Shown one piece after another: positions 49,201 to 57,883 of a stretch of DNA of 63,552 nt. Below the pieces are notes generated by a model. It saw nothing but the letters and a program-made list of their open reading frames with translations, searched no databases and was not told where the DNA came from. Within the stretch, counting starts at the first letter, position 1. The number at the start of each line of letters is the position of its first letter. Source of the DNA: Thiotrichaceae bacterium. GTDB taxonomy: Bacteria; Pseudomonadota; Gammaproteobacteria; Thiotrichales; Thiotrichaceae. The translations under genes and the position numbers were made by a program. The DNA is taken from positions 1-63,552 of the forward strand of contig WFWY01000159.1 of the NCBI GenBank assembly GCA_015490895.1, in the 5' to 3' direction.

Positions 49201-50783
49201 ATGACTGGGTTGTAACGGATGCTCAGGGGAACGCTTTAAGCAATAGTCTCCCCACTGTAACAGGTACAGCTTTCTTTGCACCGGCTACTACAGCCCAACC
49301 TCAAATCATTAATGTCGATTTAACCGTGACGGATGATGAGGGTGCCACGGATCAGGCTAATCTTGCACTTGAGGTCAATGCCAGGCCAACAGCCGTTATT
49401 GCTGCACAACCTGTTGAAGCAACCGAGGGGGACAAGGCAGTCACGCTCGATGGTAGCCTGAGTACGGATGATGTTGATACACAGAAGCTGACTTATCAAT
49501 GGACGGTCAACTCGGCGGTTTCCCTGACATTGAACAATGCCACCACTTCCAGCCCCAGTTTTGATGTACCGGCATTGACAAAAGATGAGACTGCTGTCTT
49601 TACCCTGACCGTGACGGATACCGAAGGTGCCTCGCATTCAACCACACATACCATGACGCTGAAAAATCTTCCAGGAGCGGCAACACAGCTAACGGCAACG
49701 GGAAGAAATCAGCAGGTTGTGCTTGACTGGAATGCAGCCAGTGGTGCTACTCGCTATGATATCTGCCAGGCCACTGAAACCATTACGGCACCTGATAGTT
49801 GTTCAGCACATCAGGATGGGTATTTGTATCTCAATGTCAGTACACAAATAGTAAACAACAAGCTGGAGTTTGTTGCTACCAATAATATTGTCAATGGCAC
49901 TACCTACTACTTTGTTGTCATTCCGGCGAATAATGCGGGTGACGGAACTCCCAGTAATGTAGCCAGTGCCACACCAACCGGCCCGGTTTCACCCAACCCA
50001 ACGGGAAAACTCAATGATACCGGTGTGACAACGTGTATGGATAATACGGCAAGCGCTAACAGGGTGAGCTGTTATGACCAGAATAGTGTGGTTTCAAGCA
50101 ATGTCACACCCTGGCAGGATGGTCATCTGGGACGGGATGTGACAAATAATGATGATACCGATGGTCTGGCAGGTTTCCGTTTTAGAAAGCTTGATAAAGA
50201 TGGCTTTATTCTCCAGGATCAGACTTCGACAAACTTCGATTGTGTCAAGGATGAAGTTACCGGCCTGATCTGGGAGGTAAAAACACCCGTTGTGCTATCC
50301 ACCAGTGATCCCTTTTTGACACAGGCTGAAGTGGATGATCGCAAACGTCGGAATCTGCACTTCAAGGATGATCGCTATTACTGGTACAACACGGATGCAC
50401 AAAGCAATGGTGGTAATAGTGGTACGGAAACGACGGTAAATGGAAATATTTGCCAGGGCTATGACAGCACGGACTCAGCGACCTTCTGTAATACCGAGGC
50501 CTATGTGAATCGGGTTAATCAAACGGGCTGGTGCGGTGCTAATACCTGGCGCTTGCCAACCACTGATGAGTTGCTGGCACTGGTGAACTACCAGCGTATT
50601 ACCCCCGCGAATGATGCAAGGTACTTCCCTTATATCAATACCAACCTGATAACCTCGGAAACGGTTCCTTTTTCTGTAACCAGTTTCTTCACGGTAGATT
50701 TTGGTGTAGGTCTAGTTAATTATGATGGCCCTAAAACTGGAAATGTGAATGGTGCAGCAGTGCGTCTGGTACGGGACAGGTAG
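46278..50783 (+). CDS. Giant PKD-repeat lipoprotein with DUF1566 C-terminus
   Basis: A 1501-residue surface lipoprotein. The signal ends in LSLAAC followed by GGGGSGG. After an N-terminal domain (about 50-310) come eight PKD/REJ-like beta domains, each starting near PPVANAG and ending with LTVTDDEGATDTV-type strands (about 312-1130), then a fibronectin III-like domain (about 1135-1240) and a C-terminal DUF1566/Lcl-like domain (about 1320-1501: VTGLIWEVK, WRLPTTDELLALV). Such proteins are usually adhesive or structural. AAGGA lies upstream of ATG 46278. It pairs with the next gene, which has the same C-terminal domain. Confidence 0.88.
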   Translation: MSRLCHTNPNHCSPRQTDLSLVWRFFMVFLITLSLAACGGGGSGGTPDVGVTTTLSGSGIKGMFAQGSRVTVYQLDAQANRTGTKVEGSIQDVLGNYTLQAPWSGWTEVEITGVFYNEYRGETTQTPLTLQGVVNLSGNTVSSNVNLFTHLLTARTKKLVGEGKSLDEAYTTAAQALKTLFSLSSEAVIDELNPLQTEGDFARDNTYLLLLSGAFMAAAETAPAARSLAETNASPFESVLQNLASDFADNAFIDGSVAGAAGAEDLSRMTDAAQQQNFADTLYTNLSTQTRQTITKPDFVDSSFIGSIPWTNHPPVADAGADQTVDEQTTVLLDASASGDPEGVSTIASYQWQITNIQGDNSLQTSSMPITVDSQDPRKASFDAPVVAINRSPVTLTLTLTVTDQDGLSSTDTLTVTVNAKNQPPVANAGPDDSVLTQTLVTLDGSASTDPDGYIAQYAWRPVGAGNTIQLTGADTKTPSFTAPVISQSVGSTDFIFELTVTDNEGATDTSQVIITVAYGNRQPVAVAEVNAPLISGAGGNNYQVILLNQPVQLDGSNSFDPDGTIVSYSWREQTNYGVQLSNPNIKNPGFVAPPPQGGNRRIAFILVVTDNDGAQQEDIVEMFINIPPGANAGTDLTVDEQTAFTLNGRGSDPDGTVASYQWLAVAADGSKTVVAQTATATLTAPAVKGQNKVLTYELKVIDNEGGEATDTVLVTVKPVNQSPTANAGTDASIKEQKSTTLQGSGTDADGTIAGYQWQISQVKETVNGTLVPLNSTDAAVIGSLSGQNTASPTYTAPAVHKDKSPLLVTLTLTVTDDEGATASDTVLVTVSFENTPPVANAGQGQVIEEQKTLVLDGRQSTDDRQIASYAWTILNTNLTDPGTLNNANTATPTYTAPVVKKANSPIQVTVRLTVTDDEGQTATDDVVIGVVAVNNPPVARIIQVSPTTTRVQGGVEITLEGNGSTDSDGSIVRHDWVVTDAQGNALSNSLPTVTGTAFFAPATTAQPQIINVDLTVTDDEGATDQANLALEVNARPTAVIAAQPVEATEGDKAVTLDGSLSTDDVDTQKLTYQWTVNSAVSLTLNNATTSSPSFDVPALTKDETAVFTLTVTDTEGASHSTTHTMTLKNLPGAATQLTATGRNQQVVLDWNAASGATRYDICQATETITAPDSCSAHQDGYLYLNVSTQIVNNKLEFVATNNIVNGTTYYFVVIPANNAGDGTPSNVASATPTGPVSPNPTGKLNDTGVTTCMDNTASANRVSCYDQNSVVSSNVTPWQDGHLGRDVTNNDDTDGLAGFRFRKLDKDGFILQDQTSTNFDCVKDEVTGLIWEVKTPVVLSTSDPFLTQAEVDDRKRRNLHFKDDRYYWYNTDAQSNGGNSGTETTVNGNICQGYDSTDSATFCNTEAYVNRVNQTGWCGANTWRLPTTDELLALVNYQRITPANDARYFPYINTNLITSETVPFSVTSFFTVDFGVGLVNYDGPKTGNVNGAAVRLVRDR

Positions 50784-50895
50784 CCCAGCCACAATCAGCT
50801 GAAACAGGCGGGCAGGACGATTATATTCCTGCCTCGCCTGGCACTGGTGACTCCCCTGATCTCTCTAAAAACTGAATAAACCGAAAGGAAGAAAG

Positions 50896-51474
50896 ATGGA
50901 TAAAGCAAAATTGACAATCACCTTATGGATCGCTCTGGCCGTGAGTCCGGTTGTGCAGGCAGCGTGCCGGACAGATATACCCCCCAGTGCGCCTAGCACC
51001 CGTTTCACGTCTAATAAAGATGGTACAGTACTGGATAAAAAAACCGGGCTGACCTGGAAGGTTTGCCATGAAGGCGAAACCTGGGTAGCTGCGACCACAA
51101 CAACCCCGGAAAGCTGCACAGGCACACCTACTGCCTTTGACTGGAAGAGTGCATTAAGCTATATCAACACCGATGTGAATGTGGCAGGGTCGCCTGCGAA
51201 CACAGGCGGCTGGAGAATGCCCAATATCAAGGAGTTATCATCCATACTGGAGCGGCGTTGCTATGGGCCAATGCTAGATCCTGATACTTTCCCAAAATCA
51301 TCAGGCTTTGGTTCAGAGTGGAGGTTCTGGACATCGACGCCCTGGAACGGTTATACACCGTCGAATGGTAATGGAAGCCCTGCCAATGTGTGGTATGTGG
51401 ATATCTATAATGGTAGAACCAGTACCATTGCTAATACCTTTTCTCAACTAAGGCTGCATTTGGTAAAGGGGTAA
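50896..51474 (+). CDS. Exported DUF1566 (Lcl-type) protein
   Basis: The 192-residue protein has a signal peptide (about 1-22, ending VQA) and a single DUF1566 domain: DKKTGLTWKVC, GGWRMPNIKELSSIL, and WFWTSTPW-like WRFWTSTPWNG. It shares the domain with the C-terminus of the PKD lipoprotein 112 bp upstream. Four or more Cys suggest disulfides. Function unknown; a ligand-binding or adhesive partner is likely. Confidence 0.85.
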   Translation: MDKAKLTITLWIALAVSPVVQAACRTDIPPSAPSTRFTSNKDGTVLDKKTGLTWKVCHEGETWVAATTTTPESCTGTPTAFDWKSALSYINTDVNVAGSPANTGGWRMPNIKELSSILERRCYGPMLDPDTFPKSSGFGSEWRFWTSTPWNGYTPSNGNGSPANVWYVDIYNGRTSTIANTFSQLRLHLVKG

Positions 51475-51532
51475 TAGCGTATGTTATTGATGTGCCCTGC
51501 CCATCCTGGCCTGTGCCAGCAGGGCAGGGTGG

Positions 51533-52444
51533 CTATATCTTCAATTTGTCGGTTTCTTGTGCCTTGTTCATGAACAACAGAATATCTTTCAGTACGGTTG
51601 ATCGATGCTGTAACGGGCGAGAAAGTGCCAGCAAAATACCAACATGATTATGCTCTGGATACAGGCGTAATGATAATTTCCCTCCCAGTGCTTGTGACTT
51701 GCGAACAAGGTTGATGGCGTTGTGCTTCCCCACTGTAGTATCTTTTTCACCATGCAAGATTAATGCAGGTGGTGATTGTGCCGTTACAAAATTAATGGGT
51801 TGTGAATCCCGATAACGCTCAGGAGGAGCAAATAATTTTCTTTGGTACGCTTCATCAAAAGGGAGAAAATCATAAGGCCCGGCCAGGCCGACAAAACTCC
51901 GTATTTTAGGGTGGCTATTGGCTCCCAGGTAGCGAGGGCTTAAAGCCAGCATTGAGGCAATATGCGCGCCTGATGAGTGTCCCATTAAAATGATACGATC
52001 AGGATCCCCTCCATAATGTGTAATATTTTGCGTTACCCAGTGAACAGCTTTAGCTGCATCATCCATAATCGAGGAAAACTTCACCTTTGGATATTCCCTG
52101 AAACGGGGGATAACGGTGACATAACCCTGTTCAACAAAGGGTTGCGCTACAAACAGGTAGTCCGCTTTCCCGATGGAATTACATTCCCCCCAACATCCAC
52201 CGTAGAAGAATATAAGGACAGGTTTTTTCATTGCCTGATCGACTGATGGTTTCTTCGCCGGGTGATAAACATCCAGAGTGTTGGCTTCATGTTCACCGTA
52301 TCTGAGATCAGTCTCACGCACATAATGATTGTTTTTTGCTAAAGCATTAAGTAGCGCAGCACCTGTTTGAGTACAAGCAGCGGTGATTGACAGGGTAAGC
52401 AGTGTAAGAATAAGAACGGGTATTTTGTTAAGGTTCATATTCAT
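51533..52444 (-). CDS. Alpha/beta-hydrolase lipoprotein (esterase-like)
   Basis: The 303-residue protein has a lipoprotein signal (SITAAC), an oxyanion-loop variant FYGGCWGE in place of the usual HGGG, the nucleophile elbow GHSSGAH, an Asp in GEKDTTV and a His in EHNHVGI. It belongs with the BD-FAE/kynurenine formamidase-like esterases. Its start overlaps the end of the preceding thioredoxin-domain gene by 17 bases, so the two are coupled. Confidence 0.88.
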   Translation of the reverse strand: MNMNLNKIPVLILTLLTLSITAACTQTGAALLNALAKNNHYVRETDLRYGEHEANTLDVYHPAKKPSVDQAMKKPVLIFFYGGCWGECNSIGKADYLFVAQPFVEQGYVTVIPRFREYPKVKFSSIMDDAAKAVHWVTQNITHYGGDPDRIILMGHSSGAHIASMLALSPRYLGANSHPKIRSFVGLAGPYDFLPFDEAYQRKLFAPPERYRDSQPINFVTAQSPPALILHGEKDTTVGKHNAINLVRKSQALGGKLSLRLYPEHNHVGILLALSRPLQHRSTVLKDILLFMNKAQETDKLKI

Positions 52445-54029
52445 TCATCACCAATAAGATGCCAGCCTCTGTTAAGCGAGAAGTGGCAATCTCCCTGGTA
52501 GCTAGCAATTTCATTGTATGTTCGGCCAGGGCACGATGTTCGGCTTTTTTACTGTATTGGTATAAATGAAGTAAAAACCTTGCCGCATCAATGTTTTGGT
52601 CTAATTGGGGCAGGGGTTGAGCAGGCGTGCCATTATCAACCGCACTAAGTAAACCGCCCTGAGTTGATTTGAAGTGGTGATCTATAAAACGCGCTGCCTG
52701 GGCAGCCTGAGCGAGATAATGAGCTTTTTTCGTGACTTCGTAGAGCTTTAGAAATGCCCTCCCCATATATAAGGTATCTGCCAGATAGGGGCCGGAATCA
52801 TCCACCTGATCATGTCTAAAACCACCTCCATAATAACGGCGATTCTCCACTATCCATGTTGTTGCCTGTACCGCCAGATCCAGATAAGGCTTTTTACCAC
52901 TGGCTTGATAAAACGCGGTTAAACCTTCAATCGCCCTGCCGTTATGTGCTGCATAATGATGCTTGTCGATACGGGGTAAGCCTGAAGCCAAACGTTGTTT
53001 TCTATTCAGTGCAAAATAACGATGACCTTTCTCACCCTGCTTAAGATCTGCGTCCTGGCTGGCATAAAATGCTCCTGTTTTCGGTGACCGCAAGAAACTC
53101 ACCAGATAATCAGCTACCTGTTTGGCGACAATACAATATTCATTATTTTGTAACTGCTGGCAGGCTTGCGAATAAACACGCAAGTATTTGTGCTGGGTTA
53201 GCATAATTTTTTCAAAATGTGGATGCTGCCAGTCACCATGGGTCGAATATTGATAAGCACCACCAAATGCAGGGTCAACCAGGGTCGCTGCGGCTTTGAG
53301 TGTTTGTTGCGCTCTTTTTTTCGCTGTGATATCCCCCTGCTTTGCCAGCCGCAAATCCCATTCTACGGAATCTGCATCGAGAAATTTCTGATCGAGTTTA
53401 AGCCCGCCTTTTTCCTGGTCATAAGCCTGCAGGTGATATTTCTTGAGTATCGACAACAGGGCAGGAGATGCCCTGGCTGTGGTAGACAGGTTCTCAGGTA
53501 AAGAAAGTGTTGCAGCTTCTGGTGATGGATCATCAACAATTGCCTGTAATAAACGCACCATGTCTTGTGGGTTGATATATCCAGCACGTTTTACAATTTC
53601 CCGGCCATCTGGCGTCAGAATAATCGTCGCTGGCCACCCCCATTCCCGGTAGCGCTCTGCGAGATCAGGGCGTCGGTCATGATCAGCTTGTACAGGGATA
53701 AAGTGCTTATTAACAAGTCGCTGAACATCAGGATTCAGATAGGTCTCTTCTTCCATGACATGACACCAATGGCACCACACAGCAACCAGATCGAGCAAGA
53801 TATATTTATCTTGTTGTTTAGCCTTTTGGAAACTTGCAGCATCAAAGCTCTGCCACTGAAGTGGTTCGAGCTTTTCTTGTGTACTTGTTGTGCTCCAGGC
53901 TGGAGGAATTGCACCCAGTACCAACAGTATAGAACCCAGTACCAACAGTATAGAACTCACAATGACTAGCCAGTGCGGATAAAATTTTAAGGTGTTGCAA
54001 GACAGCATATCAAAGCACATTTTTCTCAA
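52428..54029 (-). CDS. Thioredoxin-domain (DUF255) protein with helical-barrel region
   Basis: The 533-residue protein has an N-terminal hydrophobic segment (about 18-45), a thioredoxin-7/DUF255 domain with WCHWCHVM (about residue 87) and a C-terminal (alpha/alpha) toroid like YyaL/SSP411 (about 230-520). The membrane segment contains an exact seven-residue duplication (SILLVLG twice). Function of the family is not settled. It is the first gene of a two-gene unit with the esterase. Confidence 0.85.
   Translation of the reverse strand: MRKMCFDMLSCNTLKFYPHWLVIVSSILLVLGSILLVLGAIPPAWSTTSTQEKLEPLQWQSFDAASFQKAKQQDKYILLDLVAVWCHWCHVMEEETYLNPDVQRLVNKHFIPVQADHDRRPDLAERYREWGWPATIILTPDGREIVKRAGYINPQDMVRLLQAIVDDPSPEAATLSLPENLSTTARASPALLSILKKYHLQAYDQEKGGLKLDQKFLDADSVEWDLRLAKQGDITAKKRAQQTLKAAATLVDPAFGGAYQYSTHGDWQHPHFEKIMLTQHKYLRVYSQACQQLQNNEYCIVAKQVADYLVSFLRSPKTGAFYASQDADLKQGEKGHRYFALNRKQRLASGLPRIDKHHYAAHNGRAIEGLTAFYQASGKKPYLDLAVQATTWIVENRRYYGGGFRHDQVDDSGPYLADTLYMGRAFLKLYEVTKKAHYLAQAAQAARFIDHHFKSTQGGLLSAVDNGTPAQPLPQLDQNIDAARFLLHLYQYSKKAEHRALAEHTMKLLATREIATSRLTEAGILLVMNEYEP
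53914..53955 (-). repeat. 21-bp tandem duplication in a membrane-segment coding region
   Basis: CCCAGTACCAACAGTATAGA plus one A occurs twice in direct tandem (53914-53934, 53935-53955), in frame, adding seven hydrophobic residues. The exact identity suggests a recent event. Confidence 0.95.
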
Positions 54030-54214
54030 CTATTACCTCATAGTCTCCTTGACCATGTTCCCTGAAAGATACGCAGAGATTGAAGGGCCTGGATTCACTT
54101 TCTTGAACATTCGTACAGTAATCAGCAATGACGACTCATAATCTGACGCTCTAAATCCTTGATGACGGCGTTGTCATTCCTCCTTCTGGCATCAGCCCAC
54201 TTGTCTGGCTTTTT

Positions 54215-55072
54215 TCAATCGAGGTCTCCAGTTTGAAACGCCAGATTGTCAATGAGGCGTGCTTTTCCCAGCCAGGCTGAGGCAAGGATGATCAGCTTCT
54301 GGTCATTATTGTTCGGGTGTTGCAGGTCTTTCTGGCGGCGAATTTCAATATAGTCCGGTTTAAAGCCATGTTCGGCAAGTCGGTTTTTAGCTTGTGTCAG
54401 CAGTTCAGAGTGGTTATTGTTGCCCTGTCTTAGTTGCTGTTTTAGCCATTGTAGTGTGCTGTAGAGCATGGGGGCAGCGAGACGTTCTTCTGTCGTCAGA
54501 TATCCATTACGGGAGCTCATCGCCAGGCCATCCGCTTCCCGTACTGTGGGGTGACCAATAATTTGTATGTCATAGTTCAGGTCTTCGACCAGTTGTCGGA
54601 TGACCAGGAGCTGCTGGTAGTCTTTTTCACCAAAAATGGCCATATCCGGTGTGGTGAGGTTAAAGAGTTTGCTGACAATCGTTGCAACGCCGGAGAAGTG
54701 CCCGGGGCGTGATTCGCCTTCCAGCTGTGTACTGATGGCACCCGCTTCAACTCGGGTAGGGGAGGGTTTGTCACCGTACATGACCTGGGTGTCGGGTGCA
54801 AAGAGCAGGTCACAGTCGCGTTCCTGTAGTTGCCTGGCATCGCTATCCAGAGTACGGGGGTAGGCGTTGAGATCGTCGGGGTTGTCAAACTGGGCAGGGT
54901 TGACAAACACGGTGGCGACAGTGATATCTGCCAGTTGGTGTGCCCGGTCAACCAGTGCCAGATGGCCTTTGTGCAGATTGCCCATGGTGGGAACAAGGGC
55001 AATGGATTTTCCCTGTTGCTTCCATTGCTGTATGTGTGTCCTGAGTGTTCGAATATTGCTGCTGTGGATCAT
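54215..55072 (-). CDS. panC: Pantothenate synthetase
   Basis: PanC joins pantoate and beta-alanine using ATP. The 285-residue protein has VPTMGNLHKGHLALVDRA, FVNPAQF, the ATP-binding GEKDYQQL and SSRNGYLT. It follows panB by 25 bp. Confidence 0.97.
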   Translation of the reverse strand: MIHSSNIRTLRTHIQQWKQQGKSIALVPTMGNLHKGHLALVDRAHQLADITVATVFVNPAQFDNPDDLNAYPRTLDSDARQLQERDCDLLFAPDTQVMYGDKPSPTRVEAGAISTQLEGESRPGHFSGVATIVSKLFNLTTPDMAIFGEKDYQQLLVIRQLVEDLNYDIQIIGHPTVREADGLAMSSRNGYLTTEERLAAPMLYSTLQWLKQQLRQGNNNHSELLTQAKNRLAEHGFKPDYIEIRRQKDLQHPNNNDQKLIILASAWLGKARLIDNLAFQTGDLD

Positions 55073-55097
55073 GGAAACAAACTTGATACGGTTGATA

Positions 55098-55901
55098 CTA
55101 AAGAAAACAATGCTGCTCTGCGGGGAACTCGCCTGATTTTACATCTTTGATATAACGGTTGACGGCATCGGCAATGCTGTTACTGTCTGCCATAAAGTTT
55201 TTACTGAACCTGGGGGCGTTGGGGGTGATGCCAAGTAGATCCTGTAGCACCAGCACCTGGCCATCACAGCTGCCTCCTGCTCCTATTCCAATTGTCGGTA
55301 CATCCAGGTTCATGGTAATTTCACTGGCGAGGGTAACAGGTACGCACTCCAGCAGTACCGCATCCGCACCGGCATCCTGTAGTGCGACAGCATCTTCCAG
55401 CATTTGTAGCCCAACTTGTGCTTCTCTGCCTTGTACGCGGTAGCCACCGAGTTTATGGACATATTGTGGCGTTAGCCCCAAATGTGCACAAACTGGCACG
55501 CCATGCAGGGCAAGCTGGCGGACGGTTTCAATTTGCTGTGAACCTCCTTCCAGTTTGACCATCTGTGCACCACCTTCCTGCATGAGTCGGGCAGCGTTAT
55601 GTAGTGCCTTGTCAGGTGAGGTGTAGCTCATAAAGGGCAGGTCGGCCATGAGTAATGCCGACTGGCTGGCTTTGGCAACGGCTTTGCAGTGGTAGACCAG
55701 ATCATCAACAGAGACAGGGATGGTGGTTTCATGCCCCTGAATGACCATGCCCAGAGAGTCACCGATCAGAATGATATCGATACCTTCGCCATCCAGTATG
55801 CGTGCGAAGCTGGCGTCGTAGGCGGTGAGTGCCACAATTTTGTCACTTGTTTGTTTCATTTTTTTTAGCTGGGTAATGGTGGTCTTGTGTTTTTTACTCA
55901 T
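55098..55901 (-). CDS. panB: 3-methyl-2-oxobutanoate hydroxymethyltransferase
   Basis: PanB makes ketopantoate. The 267-residue protein has VALTAYDASFARI, DSLGMVIQGHETT, LADLPFMSY, KLEGG and HLGLTPQ. The start ATG overlaps the folK stop by four bases. Confidence 0.97.
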   Translation of the reverse strand: MSKKHKTTITQLKKMKQTSDKIVALTAYDASFARILDGEGIDIILIGDSLGMVIQGHETTIPVSVDDLVYHCKAVAKASQSALLMADLPFMSYTSPDKALHNAARLMQEGGAQMVKLEGGSQQIETVRQLALHGVPVCAHLGLTPQYVHKLGGYRVQGREAQVGLQMLEDAVALQDAGADAVLLECVPVTLASEITMNLDVPTIGIGAGGSCDGQVLVLQDLLGITPNAPRFSKNFMADSNSIADAVNRYIKDVKSGEFPAEQHCFL

Positions 55902-56383
55902 GGGCTGTCCAGTTTGATTAAGTCGTCATCTGCGACATGAGAAAGGTGTGCTGATAACGTGCTGCCGTCAGGAAATATAATGTTCCGGCTAATTTCCGCT
56001 AAAGGGTAAAGTACAAAATTGCGTTTACCTATCTGTGGGTGAGGAACGGTCAATCTCGAGGACTGAATAGAGCTGTCTCCATATAATAATAGGTCAAGAT
56101 CCAGTGTTCGTGGTCCCCAGCGCTCGCCGTCTCGTTGTCGGTGGTGGTGTTGTTCTATCGCTTGTAAGGCATCCAGCAGATCATGTGGGTTGAGTGTTGT
56201 TTCTATTTCAGCTACGGCATTGATGTAATCTGGTTGGTCTGCTGGCCCATGCGGTTTGCTCTGATAAAAACTGGAGGTGTTGGTCAGATGGATTCCAGGG
56301 TGGTGTTGCAGGGCTGCAAGCGCCGATTTTAAGGTGTTGACAGAATCTCCCAGATTGCTGCCCAGACCAATATAACACTTCAT
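55898..56383 (-). CDS. folK: Hydroxymethyldihydropterin pyrophosphokinase
   Basis: FolK of folate synthesis, 161 residues: YIGLGSNLGDS, TSSFYQSKP, and the signature RWGPRTLDLDLLLYGD. ATGA overlap with pcnB upstream and with panB downstream. Confidence 0.97.
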   Translation of the reverse strand: MKCYIGLGSNLGDSVNTLKSALAALQHHPGIHLTNTSSFYQSKPHGPADQPDYINAVAEIETTLNPHDLLDALQAIEQHHHRQRDGERWGPRTLDLDLLLYGDSSIQSSRLTVPHPQIGKRNFVLYPLAEISRNIIFPDGSTLSAHLSHVADDDLIKLDSP

Positions 56384-57651
56384 TTTTTACGTTTGCGGTG
56401 ACGGCGCCGTTTTTTGGGGCGTTTGAAGGGTTCACACATCGCTTCCTGATCTTCTGGTGAGGCAAACTGGAAGCGTGTCCACCAGTCGCATTCTTCTGCC
56501 GGAAGCTGTCCGGCACTGGCGCGCAGACAGTAAAAGTCATAGGCTGCGCGAAAGCGTCGATGTTCAATAAAGGCAAGTGCGGAACGACAGTCTTTATGGG
56601 TAAAACGTGCCTGTAGCATCCAGATGTCGCGTGAGACATTGCTGAAGCGCCTGGGTACGGCGATTGATCGTACCTGCTCGGAAAATACGTCGTTGGTAGC
56701 CTTATGCATGGCCTGGTAAGCGGGCTGGCCTTCTTCACGGTGGTATTCGAAGTGGGCATTTAGCTTGTCCCATAACATGACCGCAAAAAGAAAAGCAGGT
56801 GTTGTACTTTTACCGGAGTTAATACGTTTGTCGGTATTGCTCAGTGCGGTTTCGATAAAGTCCAGAAAGGTGTCATCTTCATCCAGCAGAAGGCTGTGTT
56901 CGGTTAAGGGAAACAGGTATTGGAACAGGTCATACTGGCGTAGCAGGTGAAAAGTCTTAAGCGCTTGTCCTCCATGGAAGAGTTTTAGTGTTTCGTCGAA
57001 TAAACGTGCTGGAGCGATATCTTTTAGTAAATGCCCGAGTGCATAGATTGGCCGTTCGGTGTCCGGATGAATAGTGAATCCCAGCTTGGCCACAAACCGG
57101 ATGGCTCGTAACATGCGGACGGGATCTTCCCGGTAGCGTGTTTCCGGGTCGCCAATGAGGCGGAGCTGGCGCTTGTGGATATCATCCATGCCATTCACAT
57201 GGTCTAAAACATCACCTGTTTGCAGATCATAAAAAAGTGCATTAACAGTAAAGTCGCGGCGTAGTGCGTCTTCTTCCAGTGTGCCATAAACATTGTCATG
57301 TGTAATTCGACCGTCTTCGGTTGTTTTGCCACCGCTATGGTCGTTTTTATGGTGAGGTGCCCTGAAGGTTGCGACTTCAAGGTATTCCCGTCCAAAGTGG
57401 ACGTGAGCCAGGCGAAATCGCCGACCAATAAGGCGACAGCTTGAAAAAACCCGGTTGACTTCTTCGGGGTGTGCGCTGGTGGCAATATCAAAGTCTTTGG
57501 GTGATTTGTCAAGCAAGAGATCGCGCACAGCACCACCGACCAGATAAGCCTCGTAATTTGCCTTGTTTAGGCTATTGAGGATTTTTTTGGCTTTTATGTA
57601 AATATCTTGTTCGGTAATGTGATGTGTGTTGGGTGAGTGGCGTACGACCAA
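56380..57651 (-). CDS. pcnB: Poly(A) polymerase I
   Basis: PcnB adds 3' poly(A) tails that promote RNA decay. The 423-residue protein has the nucleotidyltransferase motif LVGGAVRDLLL and DFDIAT, RRDFTVNAL, the RRFRLAHV region and a very basic C-terminus (RPKKRRRHRKRKK). There is no ATG until about residue 120; the start must be TTG 57651, preceded by GAGGGAAGGGAA. E. coli pcnB is also known for a weak non-AUG start. First gene of pcnB-folK-panB-panC. Confidence 0.95.
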   Translation of the reverse strand: MVVRHSPNTHHITEQDIYIKAKKILNSLNKANYEAYLVGGAVRDLLLDKSPKDFDIATSAHPEEVNRVFSSCRLIGRRFRLAHVHFGREYLEVATFRAPHHKNDHSGGKTTEDGRITHDNVYGTLEEDALRRDFTVNALFYDLQTGDVLDHVNGMDDIHKRQLRLIGDPETRYREDPVRMLRAIRFVAKLGFTIHPDTERPIYALGHLLKDIAPARLFDETLKLFHGGQALKTFHLLRQYDLFQYLFPLTEHSLLLDEDDTFLDFIETALSNTDKRINSGKSTTPAFLFAVMLWDKLNAHFEYHREEGQPAYQAMHKATNDVFSEQVRSIAVPRRFSNVSRDIWMLQARFTHKDCRSALAFIEHRRFRAAYDFYCLRASAGQLPAEECDWWTRFQFASPEDQEAMCEPFKRPKKRRRHRKRKK

Positions 57652-57863
57652 AACGGGTTCCCTTCCCTCTGCAATGATGTTATATGCGTGATGCGCGCGA
57701 TAGTATCATTTTTTGATAATTAATGGTGAATAAATGGTACATTGATTCACTCTTTTCATGTAGCCTGGATAAGCGCTAACGTTACTGGGTGTATTATGGT
57801 GCAGCATATAACAGCTGTTTTGTGTTGAATAACGAGTTGGCATGTTTGGATTTAGGGGGGGCT

Positions 57864-57881
57864 TTATCAGAGGCTCCTTAA
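57864..57881. repeat. Solitary MITE end next to the phoH stop
   Basis: TTTATCAGAGGCTCCTTA matches the terminal repeat of the 21617 family and ends three bases from the phoH stop codon. No partner end is visible in 57652-57860. Confidence 0.5.
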
Positions 57882-57883
57882 GG

